Source of the DNA: CAZPRY01 sp964589175
Lineage (GTDB): Bacteria > Fidelibacterota > UBA2242
NCBI GenBank assembly: GCA_964589175.1
Contig: CAZPRY010000007.1
Coordinates: forward strand, 1 to 64,000
Reading direction: 5' to 3'
DNA length: 64,000 bases
Positions 25,702-34,628 of this stretch are shown piece after piece; positions within the stretch are counted from its first letter, which is position 1; each line of letters starts with the position of its first letter. The translations under genes were made by a program, and so were the position numbers. The notes beneath the pieces are model-generated. The model saw only the letters and a program-made list of their open reading frames with translations, did no database searches and was not told where the DNA came from.

Positions 25702-28700
25702 AATCGTTTCACTTTCGGTGTCTGCCTCCGAAAATGCAATCTTACCCGGATCGATCCGGCACAGATCGTAAAAACTGCAGCCATTCCGTTTGCAGCGGGT
25801 CGTATTAAACGGATGCAGGTTGAAATGCCCCATCGCGATTCCACTGAATTTCTCCAGCAATTTCGTTTTAGCATCGTCGAGAAGTTGACGAAGTTCGTCC
25901 TCTCTCATCGTTTTGATACCGGCAGATTTCCCGTGCAGGGAAAAGCCCTTGACCCGTTTGCCGCCGAAGAAGGCATGCGAGACGAAACCGGCCGTTTTGC
26001 GCTCCCGCTCCAAGGTCATCAGGTACATCGGGATCTGGAAGTGAATGCCGTCAGCGACGCCTTTGGGCACGTTATGCGCTGTATTTTCCGTCCGCTTGTA
26101 TTCAATGATGAAGGCGGCCTGATCAATGGACGAAATATCGATGCGATCGATTTTACCGCGAAATTGGATGGGTAATTCCTCGCCATCCAGCGTAATCGCA
26201 AATTCGCGGTCGGCATACTCAAACTGCCGCTCGAGTTGAAAAGGACGAAAATCCAATTCGATGTAGTCCAGTTCGGTTTTGGCAAAGGCCTGCAGACCCT
26301 GCCGCAAATCGGCCAGTTTGCGCGTCCAGACCCCATCGGACAGGAAGTTGTAGCGCGGCCGGTACTGCCGGTCGATTTCCGTGATGCAAACTTCGATCTT
26401 CTCTTCAACATTCGCTTCAAGGTAGCCTTTCCAGTCATCACTACCGCTTTGGACAAACGGAGCCACAAATTTTTCAAATGTAATGTGAATCAGGAGCCCT
26501 TCGGCCAGCGGTGTCAAATCGATTGATGGTTCTTCGGATGTATAAACCTTCCAGAGATGGCGGCACAGATAGAGAAACGGACACCAGGCGTAATCCTGGA
26601 TTTTAGTCGCCGAGAATTTTTTGCTCACGAGGGACGGAAACGGGCCGGAATCCGCCAGATTGCCATTCCAGTTTCCGGAAAGTTCCTCGCGGCGCGATCG
26701 TTCCGCCCGGCGGCGATGGCGCATGTTTTCCAAGGCAGCTTCTCCCAATATATCCCCGAATAGTTCTCTGTCCGACCCCGCCCACTCCCCGCCGAGCGCA
26801 AGAGCTTTTCCTTCTTCAAGGGTTTTAATTGCCTCGGATTTTTCCTGAACCGCGAGCGTTTCGAAAGAGGCATCGCCCCGCTCCAGCGCCCCGGCTTCCC
26901 GGCAGGCGCTGAAAAGGAACGCCAGCAGACCGGAGACCGCCAGCTGTTTCCCGGCATTATTCATCTCCGGGAAAGTGATCAGAACATTTTGCCTGGCTTG
27001 CGCCAGAAGATAATACAGCAGGAAACGCTCTTCGGCCGGGTTCGAGCCGGTATCGGCAAACAACCGCTCTTCCGCGAGCGAATTGAACTCCCGCCGGCGC
27101 CGGTTGTCGAAAAGCGGGTTTTCCTTGCGCAGGGCCGGGAATTCGCCATCGACCATACCTAATAGAATCAGGACGTCGAAATCGCGGCCGCGCGCACTCA
27201 TCAGATCGGTGACCAGGATTCCCGAAGTCTGCTGCGCTCCATCCCGAATCGTCTCGGTCTGCATCATCTTCTTCAGATATTGAACGAAGAGTGTGAGCGG
27301 AATCTTCTCATCAACGGCAATCATCTGCGAAATCTTGCGCAACAGCAGCCGGATCTTCTCGATCGTCCGAATCAGGCTGTCCCCGCTGAGCTCGCCGTAA
27401 AAACGATGCAGAAGCCCGTAGCAGACCTCTTCATACTCAGCGACTGCGGCCTCCTGCGGCACACGAACATCCGTAAAAAGCCGTGTGATCGCGGGCAGGA
27501 TCATCTCGATTTTTTGAATTTGCTCGTCAATATCGGCCGGAAAGAAACCATATTCCTCGGCCTCGACGCCGCTCAGGCTGTGCAGGAAATCGCGTCTCTG
27601 ATTCAGTTGTTTGAGCCAGTTCTGTTGTCCATAGGGCGAACCCCACGCTTTCGACAGGTACTCAAATTCAAGCAGCGCCTCTTCACCGTAGCGCTCCCGA
27701 ACGATGCGATGCCGAAACAGATCTTCAAGGTCTTCGCGCCGGAAGTCGACGGCATTCAGGGCCAGAATCCTGAGCAGCAGCTGGGCCGGCTCCATATCCG
27801 CCAGCGCAAGCTCGGGCTTGCTGACGGGGATTCCGTATTGCGGGAAGATCGTCTGGATCAGCCGGCTGTAGTCGTAGCCGCCGCGATAAACCACCGCTAC
27901 GCGCTCGACCGCGCCGCCCTCGCGCAGCCATTTCCGGAGCACGGCTGCAACGGTTTCGACTTCGGCCCGGCGCGTCGGACAACGCAACACCGCAAGCCCC
28001 TGCATTTGCCGCAGATTTTTCCAGGACCTGTCGAAATGCAGCGCTTCGGTATCCACCGGTGGAACGCGAAACAGCTGCTGCCGGATACGTCCTAAAGCAT
28101 CATTCTGATCACTATTTTCAATGGCCGATTCGCTATTGTCCTGACCCAATTCTGGCCACAGGTCTTTACAATATGAATATACCGGATGGTCGGGATGATC
28201 GATTATACCGATAATCGTCTGCCTATAATATTGGGATATGTGCCGTAGCAGTGTCGTCTGGAGCGGCACCATTTCGTAGAAACCGTCGACGAACAAGCAA
28301 TCCCCCTCAAAATCAGGCGGATCGTCTTGCAGAGTTTGGAGCGCCAGCGCCAGCGAATGGGTGGTCGTTCCGATTCTTTTTTGGGCGTACTGTCTTTCCA
28401 GTTCCTCGAAAAGATCAAGATACGCAAGGGCCCGGCCAAATTTCTGCCGCCGGAAGAGCTGCCGAAGCGCATTTGCATCGAGCCCGGTATTTCGAAAATT
28501 ATCGAAGATCTCCTGCAATAGGGTGATGCAGCCGGGGCTCCCCGGCTGCCCGGCGGTCCGGCGCGCCAGGGTCTGGATGCGAATCCATTCTTCCTGGCGC
28601 GAGATGATCGCGACGGTTACACCGGCTTGGTCCAGGATACGATTCGCCCAGGCCACAAAGGTACCGAGGAATAGCTGCCCGGGAAGCGTAAACGTCACAC

Positions 28701-28857
28701 CCTTTAGCAGGGCTCTGCGATAAGTCTGGATATGATTCACGGAGGGTAAAAGGAAATCAACCCGCTTGCCTTTTTCGAGCGCCTCGGCCGCGCGGGCGAC
28801 GATCATGCTTTCCCGGTTCGAGCCCAGCGAACCCCGTATGTAGCGTTGCTCTGACAT
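25690..28857 (-). CDS. addB: AddB-type helicase-nuclease subunit
   Basis: 1055 residues from the ATG at 28857. The N-terminus shows the AddB/RecC-like inactivated helicase fold, but the usual Walker A is degenerate (GSLGSNRES). The C-terminus has a PD-(D/E)XK nuclease with GKIDRID near 897 followed by IIEYKR. An iron-sulfur cluster is suggested by a Cys in YAWCPFLYLC near 754 plus CKRNGCSFYDLC near 1019-1030; spacing C-x4-C-x5-C differs by two residues from the B. subtilis AddB C-x2-C-x5-C pattern. The downstream addA gene on the same strand makes this an AddAB locus. The assignment is good for the family, moderate for the precise subunit name. Confidence 0.8.
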   Translation of the reverse strand: MSEQRYIRGSLGSNRESMIVARAAEALEKGKRVDFLLPSVNHIQTYRRALLKGVTFTLPGQLFLGTFVAWANRILDQAGVTVAIISRQEEWIRIQTLARRTAGQPGSPGCITLLQEIFDNFRNTGLDANALRQLFRRQKFGRALAYLDLFEELERQYAQKRIGTTTHSLALALQTLQDDPPDFEGDCLFVDGFYEMVPLQTTLLRHISQYYRQTIIGIIDHPDHPVYSYCKDLWPELGQDNSESAIENSDQNDALGRIRQQLFRVPPVDTEALHFDRSWKNLRQMQGLAVLRCPTRRAEVETVAAVLRKWLREGGAVERVAVVYRGGYDYSRLIQTIFPQYGIPVSKPELALADMEPAQLLLRILALNAVDFRREDLEDLFRHRIVRERYGEEALLEFEYLSKAWGSPYGQQNWLKQLNQRRDFLHSLSGVEAEEYGFFPADIDEQIQKIEMILPAITRLFTDVRVPQEAAVAEYEEVCYGLLHRFYGELSGDSLIRTIEKIRLLLRKISQMIAVDEKIPLTLFVQYLKKMMQTETIRDGAQQTSGILVTDLMSARGRDFDVLILLGMVDGEFPALRKENPLFDNRRRREFNSLAEERLFADTGSNPAEERFLLYYLLAQARQNVLITFPEMNNAGKQLAVSGLLAFLFSACREAGALERGDASFETLAVQEKSEAIKTLEEGKALALGGEWAGSDRELFGDILGEAALENMRHRRRAERSRREELSGNWNGNLADSGPFPSLVSKKFSATKIQDYAWCPFLYLCRHLWKVYTSEEPSIDLTPLAEGLLIHITFEKFVAPFVQSGSDDWKGYLEANVEEKIEVCITEIDRQYRPRYNFLSDGVWTRKLADLRQGLQAFAKTELDYIELDFRPFQLERQFEYADREFAITLDGEELPIQFRGKIDRIDISSIDQAAFIIEYKRTENTAHNVPKGVADGIHFQIPMYLMTLERERKTAGFVSHAFFGGKRVKGFSLHGKSAGIKTMREDELRQLLDDAKTKLLEKFSGIAMGHFNLHPFNTTRCKRNGCSFYDLCRIDPGKIAFSEADTESETILQE

Positions 28858-29049
28858 CTTTTCAAATCTAAATGTTATCCAACTGACTACCAAGATGATT
28901 TCGACGACAACTCATATCGTTTGCACCCCAATGAAATTCACTGGCAATTCTCAAACAAATCCTTTATCTTCCCAATCAGTTACGATTAAACGGTTTAGAT
29001 GCCCTTGGAAATGACTCGTAGAAAATAGGCTGCAACAGGAATATTCAGA

Positions 29050-30168
29050 ATGCCCCATATGATTGTTGCAGTCACAGGAAAACGTCAACTCCGCGAATTT
29101 GTTCAGCTTCCCGCTCGAATTCATAATGGCCATAAACGGTGGGTACCGGGTATCTTTCAAGACGATCTGGACTACCTGGATCCCGCCTGCAATCGTTTCT
29201 CAGTCAACAGCGAGACGGTTTTGTACATGGCCTATCAAAACAAAAAACCGGTAGGCCGGATTATGGGCCTTATTAACCGGCGTTATAACGAAACCCAGCA
29301 CGAGAAAATTGCGCGTTTTACGCTCTTTGACTGTATCGAAGATGTTGAGATCGCCCGCTCCCTGCTGCAGGCCGTCGAAGGCTGGGCGGCCGATCGGGGT
29401 ATGGAACGAGTCGTCGGTCCCAAGGGTTTCTCCAATCTCGACCCCCAGGGTATCCTGATCGAAGGATTTGAATTCGAACCCACCATGTCGGCATTTTATA
29501 ATTTTGAATATATTCCGAAGTATATGGAAGCCTGCGGTTATTCCAAACAGGTGGACTACGTCAATTACCACATCCTGGTTCCGCAGGAGATGCCGGCCGT
29601 CTACGAAAAGGTATATACGCGCATCTCGCACCGCCGGGGCATCCGCCTGATTGAATTTAACGACAAAAAGAAACTTCAACCCTATATCTTACCGGTTTTC
29701 CGACTCATGAACGATGCCTATCGCAACATCCACGGCTTTCTGGCATTTGATGACGACGAGATCCGGAGCATCAGTAATAAATTCATGCCCGTGATCAATC
29801 CCAATTTCGTTAAAGTTGTAGAAAAAGAAGGCGAGGTCATGGCCTTCGTACTGGGAATCCCGAATATGAACGACGGCTTCCGCAAAGCCCGCGGCCGCCT
29901 GTTTCCCTTCGGCTTTCTGCATATTCTGAGATCTGCGAAGTCCTCCAAGAAGCTGGATCTGCTGCTGGGCGCCATCAAAGATGAATGCCGCGGCCAGGGG
30001 CTTGACGTCCTCATGGGCGTGGCCATGATCCATTCGGCCCGGGAGTTGGGAATCCAATACATCGACAGCAACCAGGAATTGGAACAGAATCATAAAGTCC
30101 GCGCCGAGATGGAACGCGTCGGCGGAAAGGTATTCAAACGCTCCCGAATCTATCAGAAAGAATTATAG
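29050..30168 (+). CDS. GNAT-superfamily-like N-acetyltransferase
   Basis: 372 residues. The protein appears to contain two acetyltransferase-like halves: an N-terminal half with KPVGRIMGLINRRYNE and VGPKGFSNLDPQGILIEGFE, and a C-terminal half with AFVLGIPNMNDGFRKARGR and GQGLDVLMGVAMIHSARELG, the latter resembling a GNAT acetyl-CoA-binding turn followed by a helix. It ends GGKVFKRSRIYQKEL. Soluble, no signal peptide. Proteins of this shape are common in Bacteroidota and relatives but have no defined substrate that I can name. Divergent from addB. Confidence 0.6.
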   Translation: MPHMIVAVTGKRQLREFVQLPARIHNGHKRWVPGIFQDDLDYLDPACNRFSVNSETVLYMAYQNKKPVGRIMGLINRRYNETQHEKIARFTLFDCIEDVEIARSLLQAVEGWAADRGMERVVGPKGFSNLDPQGILIEGFEFEPTMSAFYNFEYIPKYMEACGYSKQVDYVNYHILVPQEMPAVYEKVYTRISHRRGIRLIEFNDKKKLQPYILPVFRLMNDAYRNIHGFLAFDDDEIRSISNKFMPVINPNFVKVVEKEGEVMAFVLGIPNMNDGFRKARGRLFPFGFLHILRSAKSSKKLDLLLGAIKDECRGQGLDVLMGVAMIHSARELGIQYIDSNQELEQNHKVRAEMERVGGKVFKRSRIYQKEL

Positions 30169-30399
30169 ACTCACCCAAGGATTTATAAAATTTCTATGAA
30201 ACATCACTTGAATATTTTAAAATTAACTGTTCTTTGAACGATCTTTGTAACTGCATGGGTCATACGCACAAAACAAACACCTTAATTTACAAGCCTACTT
30301 GTGAAATAATGCCACGCATGGAGAAGCGCGCAGTCATTCCAGGCTACGTCCTCCATACGACATATCGAACAAGTATCTAACACCAAATGGAGGAACGTT

Positions 30400-30669
30400 A
30401 TGCAAGGTAGTAAACTCTACTGTGGGAATCTGAAGTACTCTGTTTCGGACGAACAACTCGAAGAACTGTTCGGCCAGTACGGAGAAGTCAAAAGTGTAAA
30501 CGTCATTCAGGGAAAAGGTTTCGGATTCATCGAGATGGGAACCCCTGAAGAGGCTGAAAAAGCCAAAGAGGCATTGGACGGTCAAGACTATGAAGGCCGG
30601 ATCATGAAGGTTTCCGAGGCACACCCGCCGAGAGAAAAACGCGAATTTGGTCCGAGAAGACCTGAATAA
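30400..30669 (+). CDS. RNA-binding protein with one RRM domain
   Basis: 89 residues: one complete RNA-recognition motif and a short basic tail. RNP2 is LYCGNL (6-11) and RNP1 is KGFGFIEM (39-46), with the aromatic Phe41 and Phe43 that stack on RNA; QLEELFGQYGEVKSV is helix 1. The tail (PREKREFGPRRP) lacks the glycine-rich extension of cyanobacterial Rbp proteins. Similar single-RRM proteins are cold- or stress-induced RNA chaperones in several bacteria. A strong GGAGG site precedes the ATG, a roughly 230-base untranslated region lies upstream, and a perfect terminator follows, so it is likely a single-gene transcript. Confidence 0.93.
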   Translation: MQGSKLYCGNLKYSVSDEQLEELFGQYGEVKSVNVIQGKGFGFIEMGTPEEAEKAKEALDGQDYEGRIMKVSEAHPPREKREFGPRRPE

Positions 30670-30760
30670 AGTACGAATAATACGTATTTGACTCATTAGA
30701 GACTTTAGATAAATCCCTTCGCGCCGGGATTCGGATTATTTTTCCATTCCGCAGGAGCTA

Positions 30761-30789
30761 AAAAAAGGGGACCTGTCGTCCCCTTTTTT
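30761..30789. terminator. Strong bidirectional rho-independent terminator
   Basis: Perfect 12-base stem AAAAAAGGGGAC / GTCCCCTTTTTT around a 5-base loop CTGTC. It sits between the RRM gene and the end of the convergent DUF4340 gene and can act in both directions. Confidence 0.9.
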
Positions 30790-30800
30790 CCCGTATTTTT

Positions 30801-31319
30801 TTAACGCCAGAAGGCGGCCTTCTCACCCAGGTAACTCAACAATTTCTTCTGAGTGATATAGACTTTCGGGTCGTCGGGATAACGGACATAATCCTGAGAG
30901 TAGCTGGATTTGGAGCGCCCGACGAAAACAGTTTCCAGGACGGACTCGCCATGCTTGAGTTGTACATAGATCGCCAGCGAATCGCTGATGTTGTACTGGT
31001 CGTATTTCTCCGGATTTTTAGTAACGAAACCCGTCCTTTTGGCGTTGACGATATTCGTAAAAAAGTTATTGATCCGCCAGTCTTTAACCGCTCCGGTATC
31101 GGGCTCGGCGAAAATCCAGGTCGTGTCGGCCTTGATCAGCGTAACGGAATTCTGGCCTTTACCGATCGTGAACGCCGTGATTTCTTCGGTTTTAACCTGG
31201 AAGACATCGGCTACCTTCGACCCGTGTTTTTTGTTCTTGAGCGTCACAAGCAGGAGGAGCAGCACGGCGAAAGCTAGGATAATTATATACCTGATCCAGG
31301 GATTGATTTTCTTAACCAT
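30801..31319 (-). CDS. DUF4340-family membrane-anchored protein, short form (cassette B)
   Basis: 172 residues: one N-terminal transmembrane helix (INPWIRYIIILAFAVLLLLL) and a periplasmic domain with the DUF4340 pattern ITAFTIGKGQNSVTLIKADT, WRINNFFTNIVNA and VFVGRSKSSYSQDYVRY. The gene is last in the second ABC cassette, overlapping the GldG-like gene by 8 bases. Its length equals a single repeat unit of the 452-residue DUF4340 protein of cassette A, and the terminator 12 bases beyond the stop suggests this short length is natural. Function unknown; presumed accessory subunit of the Gld-type transporter. Confidence 0.75.
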   Translation of the reverse strand: MVKKINPWIRYIIILAFAVLLLLLVTLKNKKHGSKVADVFQVKTEEITAFTIGKGQNSVTLIKADTTWIFAEPDTGAVKDWRINNFFTNIVNAKRTGFVTKNPEKYDQYNISDSLAIYVQLKHGESVLETVFVGRSKSSYSQDYVRYPDDPKVYITQKKLLSYLGEKAAFWR

Positions 31320-32925
31320 AGATTTCCTCCAGTAGTTTGCGTTTATCGGAATTGCGTCTCCAACGCAACAGTCCGAGGAGAATAACCAGCAGGGCCGGCA
31401 ATACGATGTTGAGCCATTTCCAGAAGTGGCGCGAGCCGTCGGCGAGCTGCGCCAGCGGCCGGGCCGTCACCTCGCGGGAACGAATCTCAACCAACTCTTG
31501 GTCACCCGACAGGTAATCCACACTGTTCAGGATCAGGTCGGTATTCTCGGGAATCCCGCCGCCGCGCTGATCGCTGAAGAACTCATTGTCGGTCAGCAGG
31601 ATGATCTCGACTTCACCGCGACTCCGAAAGTTTTCCTTCTTGCTATAAACCGGGTCGTTCGCAAAGTAACTGCTGCGTTCGCCGGTCACCAGGGCCGCCA
31701 GCGTCTTGGATTTCAGCGGAAACGACAGCATCGCCGGATTCTGCATCTGCGAATTATTGATATGCGGCATGATATTGTAGCCCTGAACCATGCTGTAGTT
31801 GCCTGTCATGGATTGACGCGGCACCATCCCGGAGGCGATCGAACCGGTGTTTTTCGAACTACTCATCAAGGGCGTAAAATGAACACTTGAGTCCGTCGGG
31901 CTGATTTCGTTGACAAAGAACAGGCGAACCTGTTCCAGGTTTTTCACGATCATATTTTCGTTGTTAAAACGGTGAATCAGCGGGAAGGCCGGATAGGAAA
32001 CGGCGTTGGCGAAGTTGAAGAAACCGTGACGCTGCTGGACCTGGATTTGCCCGCAGTCGCGGTCGATGATCATGTCTTTGCCGATTCGGAAGCCGTAATT
32101 CTCCAGCAAATCGAAAATATTGGATTGGATCTCGGAAGCGAGGCCCTCCTGCAGGTTGGCATTCAGACGACCCTGCCCGATGAAAAGGCGTCCACCGCGC
32201 AGCAGATACTGATCCAGGTTGTACAGAGCGTCCGTCGTCAGCGAATCCTGCCAGCCGTTCATGATCACCGTTCCGATTTCCGGGGGAATTTCCTTGTCCG
32301 GAGACAAGCTGCGCACTGTATAGGTCTGCTGCAGGAGCTGCCGCAGCTTGTCGGTGGTCAGGCCTTCGACCTCGGGAGAGATGATGCCGACTTTTTTCAT
32401 ATCGGTTTCAGAGACCTTTTTGATCGCCATCGTGATGTCGTACTCGAGGCCTTCCGTCGTCTGGATCACGGGGATGGTCTCTTTCTTGTCATTATAGAGC
32501 AGCACCATACCCATGTAAACGTTCTTGATCTCGAGTTTGTCGTTCTCCACGACCTGCAACTGGACCGGCGGGATGCCGTAGCCCTGGGCTTCGGTTTGGG
32601 ATTCCTTGCTGTCGTCCGGGTTGATGAACTCGAAATGGAACTCACCGCTCGCATAAGCCTGATACTCCTCCAGTAAGTCCTGCAGGTAACGGCGCGAGCT
32701 GGCGTACTGGCCGGGCAGATCTTTGGAGAAGAAGATTTTCGCGACCATGCGATCGTCGATTTTTTCAATGATGCGCTTGCTGGAGTTGGACAGCGAGTAC
32801 ATGCCGTTGCGCGTCAGGTCCAGCCGGAAGAACAGCGTCCTGGACACGATATTGAAGACCGCCAGGATCGCCACGATCAGGGCGATGTAAATCGCAAATT
32901 GTCTTTTATTTTGAATGTTCGTCAT
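31312..32925 (-). CDS. GldG-like auxiliary protein of Gld-type ABC system (cassette B)
   Basis: 537 residues from the ATG at 32925 (GGAGG nine bases upstream; an upstream GTG is open). An N-terminal membrane helix (FAIYIALIVAILAVFNIVS) precedes the DUF7088/GldG periplasmic domain with YSLSNSSKRIIEKIDDRMVA, EYQAYASGEFHFEFINPDDS and a later MNGWQDSLTTDALYNLDQYL. A second helix near the C-terminus (WLNIVLPALLVILLGLLRW) anchors the end. GldG with GldA and GldF forms an ABC transporter first linked to gliding motility; in non-gliding FCB genomes its cargo is unknown. It overlaps the downstream DUF4340 gene and follows the permease by two bases. Confidence 0.82.
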   Translation of the reverse strand: MTNIQNKRQFAIYIALIVAILAVFNIVSRTLFFRLDLTRNGMYSLSNSSKRIIEKIDDRMVAKIFFSKDLPGQYASSRRYLQDLLEEYQAYASGEFHFEFINPDDSKESQTEAQGYGIPPVQLQVVENDKLEIKNVYMGMVLLYNDKKETIPVIQTTEGLEYDITMAIKKVSETDMKKVGIISPEVEGLTTDKLRQLLQQTYTVRSLSPDKEIPPEIGTVIMNGWQDSLTTDALYNLDQYLLRGGRLFIGQGRLNANLQEGLASEIQSNIFDLLENYGFRIGKDMIIDRDCGQIQVQQRHGFFNFANAVSYPAFPLIHRFNNENMIVKNLEQVRLFFVNEISPTDSSVHFTPLMSSSKNTGSIASGMVPRQSMTGNYSMVQGYNIMPHINNSQMQNPAMLSFPLKSKTLAALVTGERSSYFANDPVYSKKENFRSRGEVEIILLTDNEFFSDQRGGGIPENTDLILNSVDYLSGDQELVEIRSREVTARPLAQLADGSRHFWKWLNIVLPALLVILLGLLRWRRNSDKRKLLEEIYG

Positions 32926-32927
32926 CT

Positions 32928-33644
32928 CTACCTCCACTTTCTCATTTCCAGAATGCGAATACTTACCAGCAGAAAAAACAGGATGAGGGAACCCAGGTAG
33001 ATGATATTCCGGGAATCGATGACCCCCCTCGAAATATTGCTCAAATGGTAATCGATGCTGAGAAACTGTAAAATGCCGCTGAGGAAATTCGGCACGAAGA
33101 TCAGGATCTTATCGAAAATGAACAATACAAAAATGATCAGAAAACTGATGATAAAGGAAACGATCTGGTTGTTGGTTACGGCACTGCCGAAGGTCCCGAT
33201 GGCTGTGTAGGCGGCACCCACCAGCAGCAGTCCCAGATAGCCCGAAATCGTCGCACCGAAGTCGATATTGGTGCCGACGATCAGCAGCGTGAAAAGGTGG
33301 ACAAAAGTAAACAGCAAGGCCGTCCCGACCAGCGACAGAGCTGCCAGGTATTTGCCGACCACTATCTCGGCGTCCGAGAGCGGCAGGGTCGTGATGAATT
33401 CGATCGTTCCGCTGTTCTTCTCCCGGGAGATCAGACTCATGGTGATCGCCGGTACGAAAAAAATATAGACAATCGGCACGACCGAGAACAGGGTACGCAG
33501 TTCCGATTCATTCACCAGGAAAAAGGTGCTCGTGAAAAACCACGCGTTGATAAGCAGAAACACCATCAGCGTGATATAAGCCACCGGGCTATTGAAGAAA
33601 GAGGATAACTCTCTCCGGTAAACAATCATAAAGTTATTTCGCAT
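32928..33644 (-). CDS. GldF-like ABC permease (cassette B)
   Basis: 238 residues from the ATG at 33644. Six membrane helices are predicted in the ABC-2 arrangement, with the family segment SREKNSGTIEFITTLPLSDA after helix 2 and VGKYLAALSLVGTALLF following it. It starts within the last codons of the ATPase gene (11-base overlap) and ends two bases before the GldG-like gene. The protein is clearly related to the cassette A permease at 37501-38271 (the same SPVAYI, KYLA and LGLLL landmarks) but shorter by about 18 residues, mainly in the first periplasmic loop. Confidence 0.9.
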   Translation of the reverse strand: MRNNFMIVYRRELSSFFNSPVAYITLMVFLLINAWFFTSTFFLVNESELRTLFSVVPIVYIFFVPAITMSLISREKNSGTIEFITTLPLSDAEIVVGKYLAALSLVGTALLFTFVHLFTLLIVGTNIDFGATISGYLGLLLVGAAYTAIGTFGSAVTNNQIVSFIISFLIIFVLFIFDKILIFVPNFLSGILQFLSIDYHLSNISRGVIDSRNIIYLGSLILFFLLVSIRILEMRKWR

Positions 33645-34584
33645 GGGTAGCCCCCCCTTCAATCGTAAGGTTACGGAAAACGTCTTCCAGGCTCGTCTTA
33701 TGGCGGCTCATTTCCAGAATTGTCCAATGATTGTCCACGGCGTAGCGGAAGATATCTGCACGGGGATCCGCATCGTTGGGATACTCGAGCACGGCTTCCA
33801 GGTGCCTGGCCTGCGGCTCGATCCCGGCCACGGAGATATGGGGATTCACGGAAATGATGTTCCGCACGCTCTCATCGGTGGCATCGCGCAACTCCATCGT
33901 CAGGCGCGTCTTGCCTTTGAAGCCGCTCATCAGGTCATCGATGGTGCCGTCGGCCACGATTTCGCCTTTGTTGATGATGATCATGCGGTCGGCCGTCACC
34001 TGGATTTCCTGCAAAATGTGGCTGGAAATGATGACCGTCTTCTCCTTGCCGAGATTTTTAATCAGGTTGCGAATCTCGGCGATCTGGTTCGGATCGAGGC
34101 CGGTCGTGGGCTCATCCAGAATCAGAATCTGCGGATTGTGGATGATGGCCTGGGCCAGACCGACACGCTGGCAATAGCCTTTGGAAAGCTCGTGGATATT
34201 CTTGTAGACGACTCCCCGCAAACCGCAGAGTTCGACGATGTCCCCGAAGCGCCGTTTGAATTTCGTTCTGTCAATCCCGCGTGCGCTGGCGACAAACTCG
34301 AGAAAGTTGTAGACGCTCATATCGTGATAGAGCGGGTTCATCTCGGGCAGGTAGCCGATCATATCCCGAATCTGCATCGAGTTGTCGAGCACATTCATTT
34401 CGTTGACAAATACATTTCCAGAAGTGGGCGCGAGATAGGAAGTGATCACCTTCAGAGTCGTGGTCTTCCCGGCACCGTTGGGACCCAAAAATCCCAGAAT
34501 CTCGCCGTCTTTGACGGTGAAGGAAATATCCTTGACCGCCTCGACGTTGCCGTAGTTTTTTACCAGGTTGCGAACTTCAATCAC
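33634..34584 (-). CDS. ABC transporter ATP-binding protein, GldA-like (cassette B)
   Basis: 316 residues, GTG start after AAAGGAGG. Walker A is GPNGAGKTTTLK near 39, the signature is LSKGYCQRVGLAQAI, Walker B is ILILDEPTTGLDP, and the switch histidine is in VIISSHIL. A C-terminal extension of about 90 residues (from FKGKTRLTMEL) is typical of GldA/DrrA-type ATPases. The ATPase drives the permease encoded directly downstream. It is 44 bases after the cassette A DUF4340 stop, so both cassettes likely share one transcript, possibly with an internal start. Closely related to the cassette A ATPase. Confidence 0.93.
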   Translation of the reverse strand: MIEVRNLVKNYGNVEAVKDISFTVKDGEILGFLGPNGAGKTTTLKVITSYLAPTSGNVFVNEMNVLDNSMQIRDMIGYLPEMNPLYHDMSVYNFLEFVASARGIDRTKFKRRFGDIVELCGLRGVVYKNIHELSKGYCQRVGLAQAIIHNPQILILDEPTTGLDPNQIAEIRNLIKNLGKEKTVIISSHILQEIQVTADRMIIINKGEIVADGTIDDLMSGFKGKTRLTMELRDATDESVRNIISVNPHISVAGIEPQARHLEAVLEYPNDADPRADIFRYAVDNHWTILEMSRHKTSLEDVFRNLTIEGGATHAK

Positions 34585-34628
34585 TATAACCTCCTTTGTA
34601 TAAGGTTTATTCCAGTTTAGTTTGGCTT

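Noticed and set aside
27280..28095. 271-codon plus-strand open frame
   Set aside because: It is antisense to addB and has no supported start or motif.
30801..31319. Frameshifted or truncated DUF4340 gene
   Set aside because: A strong terminator lies 12 bases past the stop and there is no remnant of further repeats, so the short length looks natural.
33643..34620. 325-codon plus-strand open frame opposite the GldA-like ATPase
   Set aside because: It is the antisense shadow of a clear ABC ATPase, with no family resemblance or ribosome-binding site.
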